From contig NZ_JACOFW010000018.1 of assembly GCF_014284305.1 (NCBI RefSeq), positions 40,892-104,891 of the forward strand: DNA of 64,000 bases, given 5' to 3'. The stretch is from Affinundibacterium seohonense. GTDB taxonomy: Bacteria > Pseudomonadota > Gammaproteobacteria > Burkholderiales > Burkholderiaceae_D. Positions 9,607-19,160 of the stretch are shown here, piece by piece. A program made the translations under genes and the position numbers. Position 1 is the stretch's first letter; the number at the start of each line of letters is the position of its first letter. The notes under the pieces were generated by a model. That model saw only the letters and a program-made list of their open reading frames with translations. It made no database searches and had not been told where the DNA came from.

Positions 9607-10772
9607 CGACATGGAATATCGCGGTGTTTGAATTCAAACGCTATTTCAAATGGAAGCAAGAAATTATTTCTATTGTCCTGATGCTCGTAGGTATGGGCTT
9701 TTCATTTGTCTGGCCGCATGTCAAAGGATTCTTAGACAAAGACTATCAAGTCGCTGTGATCGGCGTGAGCCATTTACCTAAACTGGAGGGTTTTCAATTC
9801 AGTGAAATTAGTCCCGACACGAAAAGCCAGGTAATGAAAAATATAGGAGACAGCTGGCATGCCGTGATTGAAATCGATAACGGACAAGTACAACTTACCT
9901 TAAAGGAAAAAGCCAGTTGGCAAGCCAAGTTAAAAGCCAACTTACAAAGCTGGCAGCAAGAACGCCAAATTGCGCAGTTGCCTTTGACTGCACAACAACG
10001 GCAGCAAATCACTCAGCTTCCAGAGATCAAAACGGTAATGTTGACGCCAGAAAAGGATGATAAGGATGAGAAAGGTCGTGCTTTATTGAGTGGCGCTCTG
10101 CTTTTTCTTTTGATCATGGGAATTTTTTCTGGGTTCGGCTATCTTTTTACTGGTATCACCAGCGAAAAGCAAAATCGCGTGACCGAACAATTGTTAACCT
10201 TGATTACACCTTCACAATGGATACAGGGAAAAATTCTGGGCATTTCTTTGTTCTGTTTAAAGACCATGCTGACCTACGGCATTTTGTTTTTTGCCGTGAT
10301 TCAAGGCGCAGCCGTGATCGCTGGTAAGCCAGATGTCAGTATTCCTGTGACGGCTTTTCAGCTGTTGAGTACGCTCTTATTTGTCATTTTAGGATTGTTG
10401 TTGGTGAATAGTTTTATGGCAGCTTTTGCTGCGACGATCGATGATCCTAACCACTCTAGTCGTAGCATCATGATGTTTTTGCCCGCATTGCCGGTTGGGC
10501 TCGCTTACAGCGGCATTGATAATGCAGAAGGCATGATGATGCAAGTCTTGAGTGTGTTTCCGTTGACTTCGTTTGCCGCGATGCCGTTACGGATGGCGCA
10601 CACTGAAGTACCGATGTGGCAGTGGTTGTTAGCAGTTAGCTTGTTGCTCGCCTGTTTGTGGTGGTTCAAGTCTGCGGCAACGCGGGTCTTTACATTGGGA
10701 ATACGTATGTATGGTAAAGAGCCTAGTTGGAAACAACTGTTGGAGACTTTCTTGTTCCCGGTAAAGCACTAG
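9603..10772 (+). CDS. ABC-2 type transporter permease (NatB-like)
   Basis: The 389-residue product begins with a cytoplasmic segment and a first helix (ISIVLMLVGMGFSFVWP). A large extracytoplasmic domain (about residues 40-150) follows, then five or six further membrane helices containing GFGYLFTGITSEKQNRVTEQLLT, the ABC-2 permease signature loop. This is the layout of NatB/ABC-2 permeases. It overlaps the ATPase gene by 4 bases and forms a two-gene operon with it. Confidence 0.88.
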   Translation: MTTWNIAVFEFKRYFKWKQEIISIVLMLVGMGFSFVWPHVKGFLDKDYQVAVIGVSHLPKLEGFQFSEISPDTKSQVMKNIGDSWHAVIEIDNGQVQLTLKEKASWQAKLKANLQSWQQERQIAQLPLTAQQRQQITQLPEIKTVMLTPEKDDKDEKGRALLSGALLFLLIMGIFSGFGYLFTGITSEKQNRVTEQLLTLITPSQWIQGKILGISLFCLKTMLTYGILFFAVIQGAAVIAGKPDVSIPVTAFQLLSTLLFVILGLLLVNSFMAAFAATIDDPNHSSRSIMMFLPALPVGLAYSGIDNAEGMMMQVLSVFPLTSFAAMPLRMAHTEVPMWQWLLAVSLLLACLWWFKSAATRVFTLGIRMYGKEPSWKQLLETFLFPVKH

Positions 10773-10794
10773 TGTTTTACTTTTTCTAGAACAA

Positions 10795-10825
10795 ACGGCA
10801 CCTGATTTGTCCGGTGCCATTCTTT
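10795..10825. terminator. Probable terminator between natB-like and M28 peptidase genes
   Basis: A short inverted repeat GGCACC / GGTGCC with a 10-nt loop is followed on the plus strand by ATTCTTTTT. The stem is only 6 bp, so this is a weak call. Confidence 0.5.
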
Positions 10826-10854
10826 TTAGAGCTGCCTATGTTCGATTTTTGCTC

Positions 10855-11772
10855 TTAGTCTTTGCGTGTAAATTGCTGATCAATTTGCATAACCGCTTTC
10901 TGTAAAAAAGCGATGCAGGCATCAAAGAACTTGGGATTGATTTTGTCAAAAGTATCGGTCGGCTTGTGATAATCGGCATGATCTTCGACACCAAAGTATA
11001 AATGTGGGATTCCGGCTTGAAAAAAGGCGTAGTGATCGGATTGCGGTGTCCAGTCATTGCTGCCTTGCTCTGGGCGGTCGTGGTCAAACAATACCTTGAT
11101 GTCATCGCTCGTATTCAGGGTTTGCAGTATAGGTTTGAGGGTCGGGTTTTGATAGGTTCCACTGACAAATAATTCTTTTTTATCGCCGCGCGCGATCATG
11201 TCGAAATTCAAATTCGCTGCGATGTCTTTGCGTGGAATGATGCCTTCCTTCACGAAGGCATGCGCGCCTAAAAGTCCACGTTCTTCACCATCAAAAAATG
11301 CGTAAACGATATGATGTTTGGTTGATGAATCTTTCAAATTTTGTGCGACTGCCAGCACCCCAGCTACGCCAGAAGCATTGTCGTCTGCACCGTAATAGAT
11401 CTTGTTATTATTGACTCCGATATGGTCATAATGCGCAGACACGACTAGATATTTGGCTGCCGGATTTTGTTTTGCGTACTGGCAGGCTAAGATATTTTTT
11501 CCTTGTGTCGCTTGTTTCAGCTTATTGACTTTGAATTCGTGGACATAGTTTCCACCGCAAGGCTTAAGCCCTAATTCTGTGATTCGCTTAATGATGTACT
11601 CACGCGCCAAGGCATTGCCTGCGCTGCCAATTTCTCGACCTTGCATCGCTTCGCTAGCCAAGTACTGTACGTCTTGCATGGCTTGCGAAGAGTTTGATTG
11701 TGCCAAACTAGTAGCGCTTACCAGTAATGCGCACAAACTGAAGATAAATCGAACTGAGAGATGGTTACGCAT
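10855..11772 (-). CDS. Secreted M28 family zinc aminopeptidase
   Basis: The 305-residue protein starts with a signal peptide (MRNHLSVRFIFSLCALLVSATSLAQ). The M28 metal-binding motifs appear in order: SAHYDHIG (His), YGADDNASGV (bridging Asp), FDGEERGLLG (catalytic Glu followed by a ligand Glu), NFDMIARGD (Asp) and the C-terminal HADYHKPTDT (His). It should remove N-terminal amino acids from peptides in the periplasm or outside the cell. It is a single gene; the sodB terminator lies just upstream of it. Confidence 0.93.
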   Translation of the reverse strand: MRNHLSVRFIFSLCALLVSATSLAQSNSSQAMQDVQYLASEAMQGREIGSAGNALAREYIIKRITELGLKPCGGNYVHEFKVNKLKQATQGKNILACQYAKQNPAAKYLVVSAHYDHIGVNNNKIYYGADDNASGVAGVLAVAQNLKDSSTKHHIVYAFFDGEERGLLGAHAFVKEGIIPRKDIAANLNFDMIARGDKKELFVSGTYQNPTLKPILQTLNTSDDIKVLFDHDRPEQGSNDWTPQSDHYAFFQAGIPHLYFGVEDHADYHKPTDTFDKINPKFFDACIAFLQKAVMQIDQQFTRKD

Positions 11773-11833
11773 AATGAACTGGAGAGTGAATGGAATAGAG
11801 CTTAGTGGCGACGATACAGATTAAGTTCCCGAC

Positions 11834-11874
11834 GAATAAAAAAGCCTGCGAGGCTGTTTGACCTCGCAGGCTTT
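11834..11874 (-). terminator. Intrinsic terminator of sodB
   Basis: A perfect 13-bp stem AAAGCCTGCGAGG / CCTCGCAGGCTTT with an 8-nt loop is followed on the minus strand by TTTTTTATT. It lies 17 bases beyond the sodB stop codon. Confidence 0.9.
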
Positions 11875-11890
11875 GATGAAGCGAATTTTA

Positions 11891-12469
11891 TTATGCGAAA
11901 TTAGCTGCAGCAAAATCCCAGTTCACTAAGGCCCAGAATGCTTCCAAATACTTTGGACGTGCATTGCGGTAATCGATGTAGTAAGCATGTTCCCACAAAT
12001 CACAAGTAACCAAAGGCTTGTCTGTCGTTGTCAGTGGTGTTGCAGCATTCGATGTGTTGACGATGTCTAAGCTACCGTCAGCTTTTTTTACTAACCATGT
12101 CCAGCTGGAACCGAAGTTGCCGACGCAGGATTTGGTGAAGGCGTCTTTGAATGCGTCAAAAGAACCCCATTTTGCATTGATGGCATCTGCTAATGCGCCA
12201 CTTGGTGTGCCGCCGCCGTTTGGTTTTAAACCATTCCAGTAGAAAGTGTGATTCCAAATTTGCGCAGCATTATTGAAAACACCGCCAGAAGATTTCTGGA
12301 CGATTTCTTCCAATGTGGAATTTTCAAACTCGGTACCTTTGATCAGATTGTTCAAATTGGTTACATAAGTTTGGTGATGCTTACCATAATGGTATTCCAA
12401 TGTTTCTTGAGAAATGTGTGGAGCCAAAGCGTCGATGGCGTATGGTAAAGCTGGCAAAGTATGTTCCAT
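11891..12469 (-). CDS. sodB: Superoxide dismutase (Fe type)
   Basis: The 192-residue product (start [15 protein letters not shown] at 12469, with AAGGAT upstream) matches the usual SodB length. Metal-ligand motifs are visible: a His in [12 protein letters not shown], a His in WNHTFYW, and Asp plus His in [14 protein letters not shown]. It converts superoxide to hydrogen peroxide and oxygen in the cytoplasm. The iron call rests on overall similarity to SodB rather than on a decisive residue. The frame extends upstream to 12502 but that extension has no ribosome binding site. Confidence 0.95.
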   Translation of the reverse strand: MEHTLPALPYAIDALAPHISQETLEYHYGKHHQTYVTNLNNLIKGTEFENSTLEEIVQKSSGGVFNNAAQIWNHTFYWNGLKPNGGGTPSGALADAINAKWGSFDAFKDAFTKSCVGNFGSSWTWLVKKADGSLDIVNTSNAATPLTTTDKPLVTCDLWEHAYYIDYRNARPKYLEAFWALVNWDFAAANFA

Positions 12470-12587
12470 GGCAGATCCTTTTAGATTGTCGAAATGATGC
12501 AAAAGAGTAGTGCAAAAGCCTCATCCTGTTTTGAAAAAACAGTAGCGAGAAAAGCAGCATTGTAAGCTTTTGTCTGAATGCTTGCAG

Positions 12588-13955
12588 CTAATCTACAGAT
12601 TTCTGCTTTTTTACAGTTGCAATTTTTAGTTCGCCCACATCCTGTGCTGTGCGTAAGTGCAGGACATCACCAGTATCAATTTGTTCGACACTGCGGATAA
12701 ATTGACCGTCGGCTTGTTGCAAAATTACGTAACCCCGCTCTAAGGTGCGCTGCGGATTGAGCATGTCGAGTTTGTCTTGCAGACTAGCCAAACTGGCCTG
12801 ATGCAGCTGTAATCGATGCCGCATGCCGGTGCGCAATTGCATCTGTTTATACTCAAGTTGTCTTTGACGATCTTGGATATTTGGTCGTTTCTGGGTTAGC
12901 CTTGTCTCTAACTGCAACAGCCGATTTTGCGCTGCCTGCAACGGCCTGAGTACGGCAAAGCGCAAACTTTGCGCACATTGATTTATTTGCTGGCGCTTCG
13001 ATGTTAATGCGGAACTTGGGCTTTGCAGGCGATGGCTTAGCCAGTCTAGATTTTGCGCTTGGCTATCAAGCTGACGACGCATCTGCCGTTGCATTACATT
13101 TTGCCATTGGTTTAGGTTGGCGATCCAGTCTGTGCGTGGTGTTGCCGCCATTTCTGCCGCTGCAGTTGGCGTTGGCGCGCGTAAATCTGCAACAAAGTCT
13201 GCGATAGTGAAATCCGTCTCATGCCCGACGCCACTGATGATCGGCAATTCGCAATGGGCAATGGTGCGCGCCAGAATCTCTTCATTGAACGCCCACAAAT
13301 CTTCGATGCTGCCACCACCACGGCAAACGATCAGCAATTCACATCGGTTGTCAGCATCCGCCTGCGCGACCATTTGTGCAATTTTTGCAGCCGCACCTTC
13401 ACCCTGTACTGGGCAAGGATAAATGATCAACTCAATGTGTGGTGCACGTCTTTGTAAAGCTGTGATGACATCGCGTAAAGCTGCCGCATTCGGACTGGTG
13501 ATGATGCCTATGCGTCTGACAAAACTTGGAATTGGCTTTTTTCGTTCTTGGTCAAATAAACCTTCTGCGGCGAGTTTGGCTTTTAGTTGTAAAAAAGCCT
13601 CGTATAAATTCCCAACGCCAGCACGCCTGATCGCTTCTACGTTAATTTGATAGTCGCCACGTGGCGCATACAGACCAACTAGCGCACGCACTTCAACTTT
13701 GTCGCCTTCGCGTGGCGTGAAGCTAGCGTATTGCGCTCGACCACGAAACATGACAGCCCTTACTTGTGCAGCGCTATCTTTGAGCGTGAAGTACCAATGT
13801 CCAGATGCGGCGCGGGTGAAATTGGAAATTTCACCAGAAACCCACGTCAATGGGAAGTTTCGTTCCAATAATTGCGCGACAGCTTGGTTTAGGGCCGAAA
13901 CTGGTATGACAGACTCGGATTTTTGCGGGATTTGAGGTGGAAAAGTTGATGCCAT
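12588..13955 (-). CDS. xseA: Exodeoxyribonuclease VII large subunit
   Basis: The 455-residue protein has an N-terminal OB-fold (LTWVSGEISNF, HWYFTLKD, VRAVMFRGRA), then the catalytic region (RIGIITSPNAAALRDVITAL, GEGAAAKIAQMV, RGGGSIEDLWAFNEE, SGVGHETDFTIADF) and a long helical C-terminal region. These are diagnostic for XseA, which degrades single-stranded DNA together with XseB. The ATG at 13955 is chosen because it gives the normal length; a GTG at 13982 is also in frame. Neither has a strong ribosome binding site. The gene faces away from the DnaA-box region. Confidence 0.95.
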   Translation of the reverse strand: MASTFPPQIPQKSESVIPVSALNQAVAQLLERNFPLTWVSGEISNFTRAASGHWYFTLKDSAAQVRAVMFRGRAQYASFTPREGDKVEVRALVGLYAPRGDYQINVEAIRRAGVGNLYEAFLQLKAKLAAEGLFDQERKKPIPSFVRRIGIITSPNAAALRDVITALQRRAPHIELIIYPCPVQGEGAAAKIAQMVAQADADNRCELLIVCRGGGSIEDLWAFNEEILARTIAHCELPIISGVGHETDFTIADFVADLRAPTPTAAAEMAATPRTDWIANLNQWQNVMQRQMRRQLDSQAQNLDWLSHRLQSPSSALTSKRQQINQCAQSLRFAVLRPLQAAQNRLLQLETRLTQKRPNIQDRQRQLEYKQMQLRTGMRHRLQLHQASLASLQDKLDMLNPQRTLERGYVILQQADGQFIRSVEQIDTGDVLHLRTAQDVGELKIATVKKQKSVD

Positions 13956-14297
13956 AAGCCTAGTAACAAGAAAGCTGTCCACAGATCGTGAAAAGTAGGC
14001 GCAAGCATGTCATGCGCCTTGCCTCCTGTCAAAAATAATTTAGAAGGTCTTTGTAAGTAATTGATTTTTAAGTGTTTAATTACATTAAGTTTTATCTTTA
14101 AATCTTTAGTTAGCAGATTTTGCTACGAAAAATGAAGGCGAGAATAGGAAATTTTTGTGCTTATGCACAAAGTTATCCACAGGAAATTAGATGCCTCGAT
14201 GAAAAAGTGCTTGAGTGAAATAAAGTAGGGCCCTGCCTTTTTTTGTGGCAGGGTAACAATATTCTTTAAAATCATGGGCTTAGCATCATGTGCCCGG

Positions 14298-14352
14298 TTT
14301 GTTCACAAAGATATCCACATTTTGTGTGCAGAACTACGGCTTTATTCACAGC
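14298..14352 (+). repeat. DnaA-box module, copy A
   Basis: This copy of about 55 bases contains, in order, a TTGTTCACA box, an AAG spacer, ATATCCACA, the inverted box TGTGCAGAA and a perfect TTATTCACA box. It matches copy B at 14490-14545 with only scattered changes, and its first half also matches 14161-14182. Confidence 0.8.
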
Positions 14353-14489
14353 GATTGGTAAATTTGTAGGATATAACTAGGCAAAAATATCATTAAATAG
14401 CAATTAGTTGCTTTTGGTAATGCTTTGCTTAAAATTCTTGCAGGGGTATTTTTTCTATAGTAATCAAAGACTTAAGATGATGTGAAGAG

Positions 14490-14545
14490 TTTGTTCACAA
14501 AGTTCTCCACAGTTTGTGTGCAGAACTTTTGGACTTATTCACAGT
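14490..14545 (+). repeat. DnaA-box module, copy B
   Basis: This direct repeat of copy A lies 192-193 bases downstream. The shared order is TTGTTCACA, AAG, TTCTCCACA, TTTGTGTGCAGAACT and TTATTCACA. The DnaA-box positions are better conserved than the spacer before the last box. Confidence 0.8.
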
Positions 14546-14869
14546 CGTGAAATTTTCAATGATTCGTCTCCAAAATTCGCATTTTTAGGGCCTGCTCAAT
14601 TTAACAGCTTGCCTATCATTGTATTTAAAATCAAACACTTAGAATTTAGCCCCAAGGATATCCACAATCTTGCGCACAGATTCTGTGCACAACTTTGACC
14701 ATATGTTTTTACCTAGTATTAGTCTTACCTCTATTCATGTGAGCCGACCTGATGAAAAATATTCCTGTGCATCTACTTGCCCAGTGCTTAACAACACGAT
14801 ACATTGCGGGCTGAGTGTTTATTCGTAGTCGCTACGACTTATTAAGATTTTTCTGGCAAGGAGTTTCAT

Positions 14870-15475
14870 TTGTTCGCAATTATTCAGGCGGCTGGTTGGC
14901 CGATTTATTTTTTGTTGGTGGCATCGATTGTCGCTTTGGCCTTGATTATCGAACGGACGTTGTCATTGAGACGGCAAAGGATCTTGCCTAGGACTCTGCT
15001 CGAAGAAGTGATCAGGGTCTATCAAAGCGGCAAGATCAAACAAGAGGTGATCGATCAGTTGGCGATTAACTCACCTCTTGGTCGCGTGTTGGCAGCTGGC
15101 TTGCGCAACGTCAATGCGCCACGTGAAGTCATGAAAGAATCGATTGAAGAAGCGGGTAGTGCGGTCGCTCACGAATTAGAAAAATTTCTCACGACGCTGG
15201 GGACGATCGCGTCTTTAGCGCCGTTGATGGGTTTGTTTGGTACGGTCGTCGGTATGATAGAAATTTTCGGTTCGCAAAATGCAGCGGGTGCGAATCCGGC
15301 GCAACTAGCGCATGGTATTTCGGTTGCACTGTATAACACTGGTTTTGGTTTGCTAATTGCAATGCCAGCGATGATTTTCTATCGACATTTTCGTGCCCTC
15401 GCTGATGGCTTCGTGGTTGAGATGGAGCAGCAAGCGGTGAAGTTTGTCGATATCGTTCACAGCACGAGAAAGTAG
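14870..15475 (+). CDS. exbB: ExbB/TolQ family biopolymer transport protein
   Basis: The 201-residue product has three membrane helices (AGWPIYFLLVASIVALALII near the N-terminus, then LGTIASLAPLMGLFGTVVGM and GISVALYNTGFGLLIAMPAMIF). The central conserved block is the MotA/TolQ/ExbB proton-channel signature. With ExbD it harvests the proton gradient to drive TonB. The start is TTG at 14870, supported by AAGGAG at 14858-14863; no ATG fits. The gene is followed by exbD 4 bases after the stop codon, so the two form an operon. Confidence 0.92.
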   Translation: MFAIIQAAGWPIYFLLVASIVALALIIERTLSLRRQRILPRTLLEEVIRVYQSGKIKQEVIDQLAINSPLGRVLAAGLRNVNAPREVMKESIEEAGSAVAHELEKFLTTLGTIASLAPLMGLFGTVVGMIEIFGSQNAAGANPAQLAHGISVALYNTGFGLLIAMPAMIFYRHFRALADGFVVEMEQQAVKFVDIVHSTRK

Positions 15476-15479
15476 TCGT

Positions 15480-15926
15480 ATGAATTTTCGTAAAGGACGG
15501 GGCAAAGAAGATCCAGAGATCAATTTGATACCCTTTATTGACGTCTTATTGGTCATTTTGATTTTCTTGATGGTAACAACGACGTATAGCCGATTCACCG
15601 AGTTGCAAATTACCTTGCCAACCGCAGACGCAGAAAAGGCGCAAGACAAACCAAGTCAGATTGAGATTGGTATCGATGCGCAGGGGCGCTATAAAATTAA
15701 TAGCGAGGCGGTTAGTTTTCTTGACGCAGCGACGCTGGCGAATGATTTGAAGAAAGCCGCAGAAAGCCTAAGTGCTGGCAAAGCTGGTAATGCTGATCCA
15801 GTCGTTATTATCAATGCTGATCGGGCGACGAGCCATCAGTCGGTAATCGATGTGTTAGAGGCTGCACGTCTAGCCGGATTAGCGAAAGTGACGTTTGCGG
15901 CTCAAGCAACTTCTAACGCGAAATAG
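15480..15926 (+). CDS. exbD: ExbD/TolR family biopolymer transport protein
   Basis: The 148-residue protein has a short basic cytoplasmic N-terminus, one membrane helix (INLIPFIDVLLVILIFLMV) with the conserved channel Asp in PFIDVLLV, and a periplasmic domain. This is the classic ExbD/TolR layout. It partners ExbB, encoded immediately upstream, to power TonB-dependent uptake. A longer frame starts at 15444, but the ATG at 15480 matches the family's MNFRKG-type start. A terminator follows. Confidence 0.93.
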   Translation: MNFRKGRGKEDPEINLIPFIDVLLVILIFLMVTTTYSRFTELQITLPTADAEKAQDKPSQIEIGIDAQGRYKINSEAVSFLDAATLANDLKKAAESLSAGKAGNADPVVIINADRATSHQSVIDVLEAARLAGLAKVTFAAQATSNAK

Positions 15927-15953
15927 CGATTATTCATTTGTATTGCCTGTTTC

Positions 15954-15982
15954 AAAAAGAGAGTGGCAGCACTCTCTTTTTT
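15954..15982 (+). terminator. Intrinsic terminator after exbD
   Basis: The stem AAAAAGAGAGTG / CACTCTCTTTTT with a 4-nt loop ends in a T-run. It separates exbBD from lpxK. Confidence 0.85.
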
Positions 15983-16039
15983 CTTGCTAACGATCTTTAA
16001 ATCAATTCGCAGATCGCCTTTTTTGCTGAGGAGTAGTCG

Positions 16040-17095
16040 TTGCGCACCAGTCTCGAATCCTTTTTTATTCAAGCATGGTCAAAGCGTGGCATTGTCGCTG
16101 GCTTGTTATGGCCGATCTCCAAATTATTTGGGTTGCTACTGAATTTTCGCTTTGGCCTGTTAGTACTCGGCTATCGTCCGCAAACGCAGCTCAAAGTGCC
16201 CGTGATCATCGTTGGAAATATTTACATCGGAGGCACCGGAAAAACGCCGATGGTAATTTGGTTGGTGGAGGCCCTGCGTCAGGCAGGTTGGAATCCAGGT
16301 GTTATTTCACGCGGCTATGGCGCGCATGTTGAACGTATTCAAGAAGTTGGTGAGGATTCTCTAGCGGTTGAAGTCGGTGACGAGCCATTGTTGATCGTGC
16401 AGCGTACAGGCTGTGCTATGACAGTTGGGCGTAATCGCGTTGCTAGTGCCCAACAATTGTTAGCTCAACATCCAACAATCGATGTGATCATTTCGGATGA
16501 TGGCTTGCAGCACTATGCCTTAGGACGTGATATCGAAATTTTGATGTTCGATCAACGAGGTGTTGGCAATGGTTGGTTATTGCCAGCCGGGCCATTACGT
16601 GAACCGTCAAGTCGCCGCCGCGATTTTACGATTTTAAATTCCGCGAAACCTGAGCAATTAACTGGTTTGGGTACTGACTTGGGTACTGACGTCTTTTCTA
16701 TGCGTTTGCAAATGACTGAATTAATCAGTTTGAGTCAGCCTGCATTGCGCCAGCCACTATCCACCGTGCGCGATAAGAAAATACTCGCAGCTGCTGGCAT
16801 CGGAAATCCTCAGCGGTTTTTTACGATGCTAAGTTCCCAAGAGCTGATTTTCAAAGCCATGCCACTCCCTGATCATTTCGCTTTCTCAGCACAATTATTT
16901 CAGCAAGAAGATGCGGAAATCATCCTTATCACAGAGAAGGATGCAGTAAAATGTCGGCAAATTGCGGGTCTCTGTGACGATCCGCGTATCTGGGTGGTAC
17001 CGGTTGCTGCAGAGCTCGACGCAGAGTTTACGAACCAGCTATTCCAGTTGCTCAAGTTAACCTCGGAGAAAAAACATGGATGCTCGTCTACTTGA
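16040..17095 (+). CDS. lpxK: Tetraacyldisaccharide 4'-kinase
   Basis: LpxK phosphorylates the 4'-position of the lipid A disaccharide at the inner membrane. The 351-residue product has an N-terminal amphipathic/membrane segment, the P-loop [12 protein letters not shown] (about residues 60-71), the VISRGYG motif and the [12 protein letters not shown] motif. All are characteristic of LpxK. The start is TTG at 16040 with GAGGAG 7 bases upstream. Residues near 210-220 contain an in-frame tandem duplication (LGTD LGTD). The end overlaps the next gene by 20 bases. Confidence 0.95.
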   Translation: MRTSLESFFIQAWSKRGIVAGLLWPISKLFGLLLNFRFGLLVLGYRPQTQLKVPVIIVGNIYIGGTGKTPMVIWLVEALRQAGWNPGVISRGYGAHVERIQEVGEDSLAVEVGDEPLLIVQRTGCAMTVGRNRVASAQQLLAQHPTIDVIISDDGLQHYALGRDIEILMFDQRGVGNGWLLPAGPLREPSSRRRDFTILNSAKPEQLTGLGTDLGTDVFSMRLQMTELISLSQPALRQPLSTVRDKKILAAAGIGNPQRFFTMLSSQELIFKAMPLPDHFAFSAQLFQQEDAEIILITEKDAVKCRQIAGLCDDPRIWVVPVAAELDAEFTNQLFQLLKLTSEKKHGCSST

Positions 17096-17252
17096 CGTTC
17101 TGGTTTGCCCTTTATGTAAAGGGCCATTGGTCTACGATAAAGCTGCGCAAGAATTGATTTGCAAAGCAGATCGTTTAGCATTTCCGATTCGTGATGGCAT
17201 TCCAATTATGTGGGAAGACCAAGCGCGTTCCATCCCTGTTGATCATCCTTAA
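17076..17252 (+). CDS. ycaR: Trm112/YcaR family small zinc-ribbon-like protein
   Basis: This 58-residue gene, too short for many ORF finders, starts with [18 protein letters not shown] and continues with an [20 protein letters not shown] segment. That is the standard sequence of the Trm112/YcaR (UPF0434) family, which sits between lpxK and kdsB in many proteobacteria. In this copy the CPLC pair and one further Cys are visible. It overlaps the end of lpxK by 20 bases; a GGAGAA motif lies upstream of the ATG. Confidence 0.93.
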   Translation: MDARLLDVLVCPLCKGPLVYDKAAQELICKADRLAFPIRDGIPIMWEDQARSIPVDHP

Positions 17253-17263
17253 ATAAGTCCATC

Positions 17264-18010
17264 ATGAGCTTTATCGCGATAGTGCCAGCGCGTCTGGCCT
17301 CGACTCGTTTGCCCAATAAACCTTTGGCCGACATTGGTGGCAAGCCCATGGTGGTTCGTACTGCAGAGCGTGCAATGTTGTCTGGCGCCGCGCAGGTCGT
17401 AGTCGCTACTGATCATGCAGATATCTTTTCAGCTTGCCGTGAACATGGTGTTGAAGTGCAGATGACGCGCTCTGATCATCCTTCTGGCACGGACAGAATC
17501 GCTGAAGTTGCTGCCGCGATGGGTTTGTCCGCAAATGCGGTAGTGGTAAATGTACAAGGTGATGAACCTTTGATTGATCCGGCATTAATTGCTGCCACGG
17601 CCGCTTTGGTTAACTCCCAGACGCCGATGGCAACAGCAGCACACGCGATCCACGAGGTACGAGATTTGTTCAATCCTAATGTGGTCAAAGTCGTGCTGGA
17701 TAAAATGAGTCGTGCTTTGTATTTTTCACGTGCAACGATGCCTTGGGCGCGTGACGCTTTCGCGCAAGATCAACAAACGATACCGAGTGGATATCAAGCC
17801 TTACGCCACATTGGTTTGTATGCATATCAAAATCAATTCTTGCAAGCCTATCCGAATTTACCAATGTCGCCGCTTGAGCAAATTGAGGCACTTGAGCAAT
17901 TACGTGTGTTATGGAATGGCATTGCCATCGCAGTACATGTAACAGACCAGAGTCCGGCAGCCGGGGTTGATACACAGGAGGATTTGCAACGCGTCAGAAC
18001 ATTTTTTTGA
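17264..18010 (+). CDS. kdsB: 3-deoxy-manno-octulosonate cytidylyltransferase
   Basis: KdsB activates KDO to CMP-KDO for lipopolysaccharide core synthesis. The 248-residue protein shows the nucleotidyltransferase N-terminus [22 protein letters not shown], the VQGDEPLI motif and the conserved [18 protein letters not shown] region, all hallmarks of KdsB. It lies 11 bases after ycaR in the lpxK-ycaR-kdsB operon. Confidence 0.96.
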   Translation: MSFIAIVPARLASTRLPNKPLADIGGKPMVVRTAERAMLSGAAQVVVATDHADIFSACREHGVEVQMTRSDHPSGTDRIAEVAAAMGLSANAVVVNVQGDEPLIDPALIAATAALVNSQTPMATAAHAIHEVRDLFNPNVVKVVLDKMSRALYFSRATMPWARDAFAQDQQTIPSGYQALRHIGLYAYQNQFLQAYPNLPMSPLEQIEALEQLRVLWNGIAIAVHVTDQSPAAGVDTQEDLQRVRTFF

Positions 18011-18156
18011 ACTTCTGATAAAAATCCATGGGCTAGCTCGTGGAAAGCGTTTCAAGCGGAAAAAACTGTGGTAAATTTCGTAAAGAACAAAATAAATGAT
18101 GGTGACTTCTCGTCGTCCTCAATAAAAATAATCAGTCTTATCTCAAGAATTACCAG

Positions 18157-18182
18157 GTCTTGCCGAGCGTGAAATGCAAGAC
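18157..18182 (+). other. Hairpin in the adk leader
   Basis: The inverted repeat GTCTTGC / GCAAGAC with a 12-nt loop lies about 35 bases before the adk start. There is no T-run, so it is not a terminator. It may be a structured 5' leader element; no known riboswitch is recognised in the 205-base kdsB-adk gap. Confidence 0.35.
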
Positions 18183-18206
18183 TTACAGAATATTAAACTC
18201 GTCTAG

Positions 18207-18872
<666 letters not shown>

Positions 18873-18875
18873 AGG

Positions 18876-18902
18876 AAGCGGACTTTGTGTCCGCTTTTTT
18901 TT
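18876..18902 (+). terminator. Intrinsic terminator after adk
   Basis: The perfect stem AAGCGGAC / GTCCGCTT with a 5-nt loop is followed by a run of T. The 258 bases from here to hppA are AT-rich and show no gene. Confidence 0.9.
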
Positions 18903-19160
18903 CGCCTACGGAGTTTACTTTTAAATTCCAATCGGTAAATAGGTTTTTTCTTATTTTCTATTTCTTTACTTTTTGTAGGAGGTTCTTGATTCGTTAATGT
19001 CAGTAAATTTCTGTGTAGTTTTTTTGTGTCCCAATACCAGATTCAGTTTTAAAAACAAAAATGTCTGTTGTTCTATTTCGCTTATTTCTATAAACGGTTT
19101 GATGCGTAACAAGTCAAAAGCTGAACGCAATCAACACCAACAAAAATTGGAGGCGTCAAC

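Larger units (their letters stand above)
13956..14869. other. Non-coding oriC-like region with clustered DnaA boxes
   Basis: This 0.9-kb gap between the divergent xseA and exbB genes has no credible coding frame. It holds a small hairpin (AGGCGCA/TGCGCCT near 13997), an AT-rich stretch (about 14028-14120), then repeated DnaA-box-like 9-mers. Perfect TTATNCACA matches lie at 14161-14169, 14173-14181, 14342-14350 and 14535-14543. One-mismatch forms lie at 14299, 14311, 14325 (minus), 14491, 14503, 14517 (minus), 14658 and 14684 (minus). A CCCTGCC/GGCAGGG hairpin lies at 14231-14253. The arrangement resembles a replication origin or a DnaA-binding regulatory locus. No dnaA gene is in the window. 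Confidence 0.7.

Noticed and set aside
14231..14253. CCCTGCC/GGCAGGG hairpin as a terminator
   Set aside because: The T-run is in the loop rather than after the stem and no gene ends here; it is left as part of the origin-like region.
14516..14698. 60-codon plus-strand frame inside the DnaA-box region
   Set aside because: It runs through the repeated boxes, has no ribosome binding site and no recognisable protein features; the repeats explain the sequence better.
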